This document shows positions 58,713 through 64,000 of a stretch of DNA of 64,000 bases, piece by piece. Position 1 is the first letter of the stretch. Each line of letters opens with the position of its first letter. The notes under the pieces are model-generated. The model ran no database searches. It was not told the DNA's origin and worked only from the letters and a program-made list of their open reading frames with translations. This DNA comes from Hypomyces perniciosus (Eukaryota > Ascomycota > Sordariomycetes > Hypocreales > Hypocreaceae), in NCBI GenBank assembly GCA_008477525.1, contig SPDT01000007.1, positions 4,650,001 to 4,714,000 on the forward strand, in the 5' to 3' direction. Position numbers and translations under genes: made by a program.

Positions 58713-61700
58713 GATCAAGCAACGAGACTCCGGACAAGGCTCTGCGGAATCAGTGGCCGAGAACCTGGTGGAATAGCGGGTGTAGAAGGGGCTGTCGAGC
58801 GCAACAGTCTTGCGACAACGGATGGATGGTATTGCAGGAGTAGTGGCGGTAGCTGGAGGTAGCTCTGAAAGATATGGCAATGGCAAGTTTGAAAAGTCCG
58901 TTTCAGACTTGCACGCGGCGCATTTATGTACTCGAGTGAGGATGACTCGAGTGCGAAGAATGAACAAGTCAATTCAGCCTGCGTTGGTCGCGGCGGCGAT
59001 TGATCAATGTATAAGATAAAGGTCAAGATGGCCTAGTGGGGAAAAAGAAGAGAAGACGCTGTTGAGGAAGAGAGCCTTGTGAGGAGGACAGGATGGAATA
59101 GGATGCAGATGGCACGACTCTTTGTATGAATGGAGGCTCAGATCAACAGCGAGCTTCTCGAGGTACGTTGCAGGGAAGTGAGTCGACAAGCAGAGGGTAC
59201 AGAATGCATGTACCTCGACAAGCCCGAGTGTCCAGACTAAAGCTCAGGGATCTGCCCAGTACCCACATCGACCTAGGCGACCAGGGGGGGGGGGTCAGGG
59301 GAGTGTGTGTGCAGTCTAGCTCCAAGACCAGGGTCCCTTGTCACAGACAGGGCTCTGAGATGGGGGTGGTTCTTGTTGTCGTCTGTACGTACCGTAGCAG
59401 GTACATCACTCGTGGTACTGTCGTGCATTTGTGAATAGCTGCCAAGGTGTCACTGAGGGCCCCCGAAGGCAGTTAGATCAGACAAACGGATGCTCGATAT
59501 GGAGCTGCGAGATATGTGGACAGGGGGTCTTCTGGAGGCGTGTGGCGGAGGGGAATGGGGTGTATGTTGGAGGTACCTCTGAAATATGAGGACGATAGGT
59601 GCGGATGCATGTATTTATTCTCAATTATGGAGTGTCCTGGAGGCAACGGAATGATGAAGCAGATACATGACAATAGATGCATGAATAGTGAATGGCGAGA
59701 TTGACGGATCGAAGTGGCAGATCGATCGAAGCACGAGAGAATGAGAGGGGCGGGTTTTAGCCAGGAGATCGAGGGCGATTGCGGGGGATAGTGGTGGTAC
59801 TACTGCTACTGAAGGACAGGAGGATCCTATTCTCCTCCACCATGATCAACGAACAACCGATGGTAATCGCGGCAGTAGAAGGAAGCGGGAGACAGGTCTC
59901 CTCTGTCTTTTTGCTTCCTTTTGCTGCCTGACGTGTTTTTCCTTTTGTGTTTGTTGCTGCTGCCAAGCCGTCAATCCCGACATGCGGAACTGACGAACAG
60001 ACATGTAACGAATTCCTCTAGGTATCGATCGATACAGTCAAGCAGTGAACCACACGCGTGGGGGAGCAAGGCAAGCCGTCTCAGAAAGTCATTGGGGCAG
60101 CCCGTTTCAGTGGCTAAGTGTCAATGGCTCAGCACGCACAAGGGTTGCTCCTGCAGGGGCATCCCCATAGTTCCTAGAGACAATATTCATTGAGTCTGAA
60201 TGCTGAACAGACAGTACTCCGTACCACTGCCAATGAGGTCGGGCAGTGCCATATCATTCCCTCCACAAGTCCCATGACCGTCGGCTTGGCGGCAACGATA
60301 GCCTAGAAAACAGGGCCCTTGGACGCCCTTGGACGCCCTTGGACAATGCGGCTCACAGTGAGGGGGGACAGTGAAAGGTTTTCCTGTTGCAGCGGAAATG
60401 GAGACAGGAAGAAGTGCTGCTTGCGAGGTTAATCCGAGAAATTCGAGAAGAAGGACCCCAGACTACGATTCCCGAGGTCGCACCAGACAAGGCTATAGTC
60501 ATGCTAGGTAGGTAGCACTGGGACGGATACAGAGCAGAAATCGAGGCAAGATGTGGCAACAGCAATGCACTCAAAAAGACCCGCATTTCGGTAGTGGAGC
60601 ACTGAATAATTGAAAATCATTCATTCTGGCCGACTCAAAGCAGTTCATATGTTTTCCTACAATGTACTAGCGCAAAGAGTCGGGAGAGGAAATGCGCCCG
60701 AGAGCGGAGCACAGTGCGGTCATGTCATGTTGGCTGTACCGTGTATAATACAGTCTTTACAGTTTGCGCGGACGCTTCTCGCGCCAGGTCAGTAGTCAGA
60801 GTCGCGTCGTCATGATTCAGCTTTCCAGCGTCTTCTCGCACATCCGACTCAGTCAGAATGTGTAACAGTGATCACGGGCATCTGCATCTGAGCACAAAAC
60901 ACGAATGACAGATAGACCGGCCATTACAGATGTATCTGCAATCATCCGGTCTACATGATTCAGTCTGTCTTTGATCGCCTCGCTGAATATATCATAAAGG
61001 TATTATTGCATTACACTAGTCCTGAGGACCGATGGCGTGCCCCCGGACAGCGTACCCGCCGCAATTGGCCCCCAGAAATAACTACTATTTCTCCAATGTC
61101 GAGACATTCATTCAATTCATAAGGTGGCGTGGGCTGGTGGCACGTTGGACACCGCCATTGACGTTTGTTTCTCTCCCCACCTTCTTGGCCTAGGTTTGAT
61201 TGAGGCATGCTTGCGTTGATGGCGAAAAGGCAAAATGAAAAGGAAGCGTCGAGAGCCCTTGACATGGTGCTAACGAATGGCTTGTATCGACACGGACCGT
61301 CACTCATCATTCAATGACGAGGAAGACGAGCGATCGTGTGTCTGACAATACTAGCTGCCAAGCCATATAGCGTCGGAGACAAACCGCAAGTAGACTCTAT
61401 GCGCACAACACGCTCCGTGCTTGTCCGCCATCCTCTTGACGCCTCTAGCGCAGTACGGAGTACTCGATGATCGATTATCTGACGGCACTGGCGCTGCTAT
61501 GCTGGTAGGCGTGCTAGTTTCATCCGTTTGATTTTCACAAGAAAGCCTGCTTCTGAACAAGCCGTCCACAACTCTATCTCACCAAAATCGAGCCTGTTAT
61601 CCGAGCCGTTCAACGGCGACCCGCTGGCTGAGAAGCAAGTAGGAGATCAAATGCAATGGAGAGCACTCAGACGGCACCGGACTCGCCGGGGTATGCCGAA

Positions 61701-64000
61701 GAGCTCAGCTCGACACGTCACACGTTTTCAATTGTCCAAACTCATCTCACTTGTCCGGTGGCCCCCCGCGTGAAATTTTACGCACGCGCAGGCCCTGACT
61801 CAATTTCCATACTCTCGGGACCGCCTTATCCTCAATCTCCTCCTGTGGAGTTAGTAAGCAGGCAGGTTAGGCTTCGCTCCCAGCCATACGAACTATGTAC
61901 TACATAACTCACTCAAGTGATTTGGTCCGAAAAGCCGCGGAACAGGGGCGGTGATTGTCCGTCTTGGCTCTTTCGATTGTTTTTTAGAACCTGCCTTAAC
62001 CATCAAGCGGCTCTGTCATCTGTGCCGTCATTGCTCATGCCACCAGTAGAGACGGCGAGGCATCTTTTCAAGCATTTGCCGCCAGCCAATGCCGTCTTTT
62101 CCCACTATAAATTTACTATGTACAGATAGGCACATATCTGTGTGTGTTACGTCCTCCCATAATTGTGGAGTGGTGACAGTCTAATGAATGGCAGAGAGCA
62201 GGCTGTGGCACTACTTTATGTACACTACCTTATCTCCTTGAGCCTAAGCCGAACATGTCTATCCGGCACATCTCAGTGCAGAGGCACAGCCAACGGAGCG
62301 TGGGAAAAGCCAGGCGGAAAAGAATAGCCATACTGGTCAAGGTGGGAGAAGGGCGACGGAGTTCCGTACAGTGCACGGCCAAACTGGATTGAAACTGGAC
62401 TTGTGGACTGGGGGAGCCGGCCAAAGGTATTTTTTTTGTTTTCTTATGAACGACAAGAGTTCCGCCCCGCGCCTGGCCACTCACCTCATCTTGTCATTTA
62501 TGGCGCAGCGCCCCACAACGCTAAGGTAGTGCGATCCGTCCCGTCGGGACGCGCTAGCAAGGGTCTTCTTCATAAGCATTGGTCCAGATGTGTACACGCC
62601 CCCTCCACATGTCTCCCCTCTACGCATGGATCCAAATGACCCCTGGCTGGCCAATGGGCGACTCGTCCGGGCAGGGACTATGCCAGAAGCAGCTTATCTA
62701 CGCGCGCGTTTACCCGCTGTGAACTGGACTGCAATTGGGTACCGAACGAGAAGCAAGCGAGCTTGCACTTTGTCTAGGTAAGCTGCAAACCTCGTTCGCT
62801 GCGCGCGCTGCGAGCTGCAAGCTGCGTAGTCGTAGTCTGCACAGCCAACACACAAACAAACCACCCTGCGTGTATACGTGTGCGTCTGTCTCTCGCTTTG
62901 CCCCGTTGGTCGGCAAGCTGCGAGTACGAGCGCTGTCTCTGCCGCGGCCGCCGCCAGCACGAGTGTTGTTGGTGTCAGTCAGGACAAAGACACATCGCTT
63001 CTCTCCGACAAGCCCTACAACACCGGCTGTGGCTTTTCCCGCTCTCCCCCCCTGATGCTGTTGATCCTCCCATGATCCTCCCAGGCACCTAGCAGTTGAG
63101 AGGGAAAGGGTTCCTGCAGTGGCCATCCAGAACATTGATACGCCGTGGCCCGGCCTGCCTGCGGCCTCATCCGGCGGCCATGCTTCGCCGCACCGAAAAC
63201 TTCCACCAGATCAGCGATACAGCCTTGTGCTGTGCCACCCTATAACCTTGCTCTGCCGTTCAAAGAGCCGCGGTCTTGTCGTCTGATCGGGACATGGGAT
63301 TTCTGAATGACCCAGTCTACCTACCTGCCGCCTCTTTCCCCTCCAACTCTGCCTTCGTGTCATTAATTGTTTCGCTACCACTCTGTTGGATACTCTAGAC
63401 GAGAGACATGGCGCTTCTCTCCCAACCTCCTGTCTGCCCTGCCAATCTGCCGCGCCCTTGCCCCTCTTCTCCAGTCAGGATTCCCCTTTCATCCGGGCCT
63501 TGGATAGCCAACTGGAGGAGGACCTTCGCTTGTCCGTATTATTATGCGGTCTTTGGCCAAGAGGAGCCCACGCAACATCCAACAATGAGTCCTCGTTCGG
63601 ACTTGTTATCATGACTCTTCGCCTCTAAGCGCCCGGCTCGCCTCTGCTGGTGGTGTGCCCCTTCTCTCCCATGCTCTCTCTAGTTCCCACTCCACTCGCG
63701 TCTGCAAATCAGCCCTTAGCCGCGAGACTACCAACGCCCAGTAGGGCCAGCACCGCTTCAAGGTTCGCATATTGTGTTCGTATCTGTTAGCCAATCTGGC
63801 CGTCAAACCAGCATAACCTTGCATTTGATTTGGATTTTATATGCAAGCTGGGCGCTACCAGACTATTGGGTCGCCTTCTCGCTGGTCAAATGCCTCGCCC
63901 CCTACCATTTATTGTCCCCAATTCTCCATTCTTGTTCCACCTTCCTGCGGCTCTCGCATTTCAATCACTGCCCAGGGCTTCGACAAAGCTTCGAGCAACA
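58713..64000. other. 5.3-kb gene-free upstream region of the regulator-like gene
   Basis: No supportable gene up to the window edge. Motif copies at 60215 and 61454; GCCCTTGGAC repeated three times at 60315-60344; a run of ten G at 59284-59293; C/T-rich stretches around 63300-63480. It may hold an extended promoter and long leader for the gene to its left, or for one beyond the edge. Short frames (for example 62735-63135 on both strands, and 63386-63628) are not recognisable. Confidence 0.5.
60315..60344. repeat. Three exact tandem copies of GCCCTTGGAC
   Basis: Three head-to-tail 10-mers about 1.6 kb upstream of the regulator-like start codon. Non-coding, meaning unknown. Confidence 0.9.

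Noticed and set aside
58713..58967. 85-residue N-terminal extension of the regulator-like gene
   Set aside because: The frame is open but has no conserved look, and the ATG at 58712 is followed by sequence of more typical composition. I kept the shorter form and noted the doubt.

Overview
This window is nuclear DNA from a filamentous ascomycete (Pezizomycotina). The evidence is short GT-AG introns of about 41-165 nt with CTAAC/CTRAC-like branch sites, a white-collar-2 type PAS/GATA photoreceptor partner, a Clr5-domain protein, an intronless 14-helix DHA2 transporter and a BimC-type kinesin. A Sordariomycete, perhaps in Hypocreales, is my best guess, but that is inference. There is no sign of operons, phage, CRISPR or bacterial features.

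Layout, left to right. 0-9.5 kb: peroxisomal enoyl-CoA hydratase-like protein (-), Clr5-domain protein (+), mitochondrial D-lactate dehydrogenase (+), PHAF1/UPF0183 protein (+), and a poorly defined zinc-knuckle gene (+). 10-12 kb: spacer packed with a short recurring motif. 12-25 kb: DHA2 transporter (+), kinesin-5 (+), RAD50 (-, convergent with the kinesin), and WC-2 (+, divergent from RAD50). 25.8-29.1 kb: amidase (+) and a small beta-flanking/DUF7721-like protein (-). 32-40 kb: UPF0658-like membrane protein (+), GID-complex RING subunit (-), STB6-like Sin3-associated protein (+), TIM10 (-). 42-47 kb: adenine phosphoribosyltransferase (+) and an EDEM/Mnl1 class GH47 protein (-). 47-64 kb is almost empty apart from one regulator-like gene (-, 56.8-58.7 kb). 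That gene has 9.9 kb of gene-free DNA on its 3' side and more than 5 kb on its 5' side.

Most genes are conserved housekeeping or regulatory functions: carbon metabolism, mitochondrial import, ER quality control, mitosis, double-strand break repair, ubiquitin-dependent catabolite control and light sensing. They do not form one pathway. The exon-intron structures given were worked out by joining reading frames at GT-AG sites (one GC-AG) so that known family motifs read continuously.

The most unusual content lies between genes. (1) About 40 copies of two related 9-mers, TACTCCGTA and TACTTCGTA in either orientation, are confined to spacers, with a hot spot at 10.1-11.6 kb. (2) A 214-bp element at 55,114-55,327 has 51-bp terminal inverted repeats that match at 49 positions, and near-identical 8-bp flanks, which looks like a hAT-type MITE. 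(3) A perfect 12-bp-stem hairpin follows the adenine phosphoribosyltransferase gene. (4) The regulator-like gene in the gene desert carries an intron of 105 nt that is in frame and free of stops.
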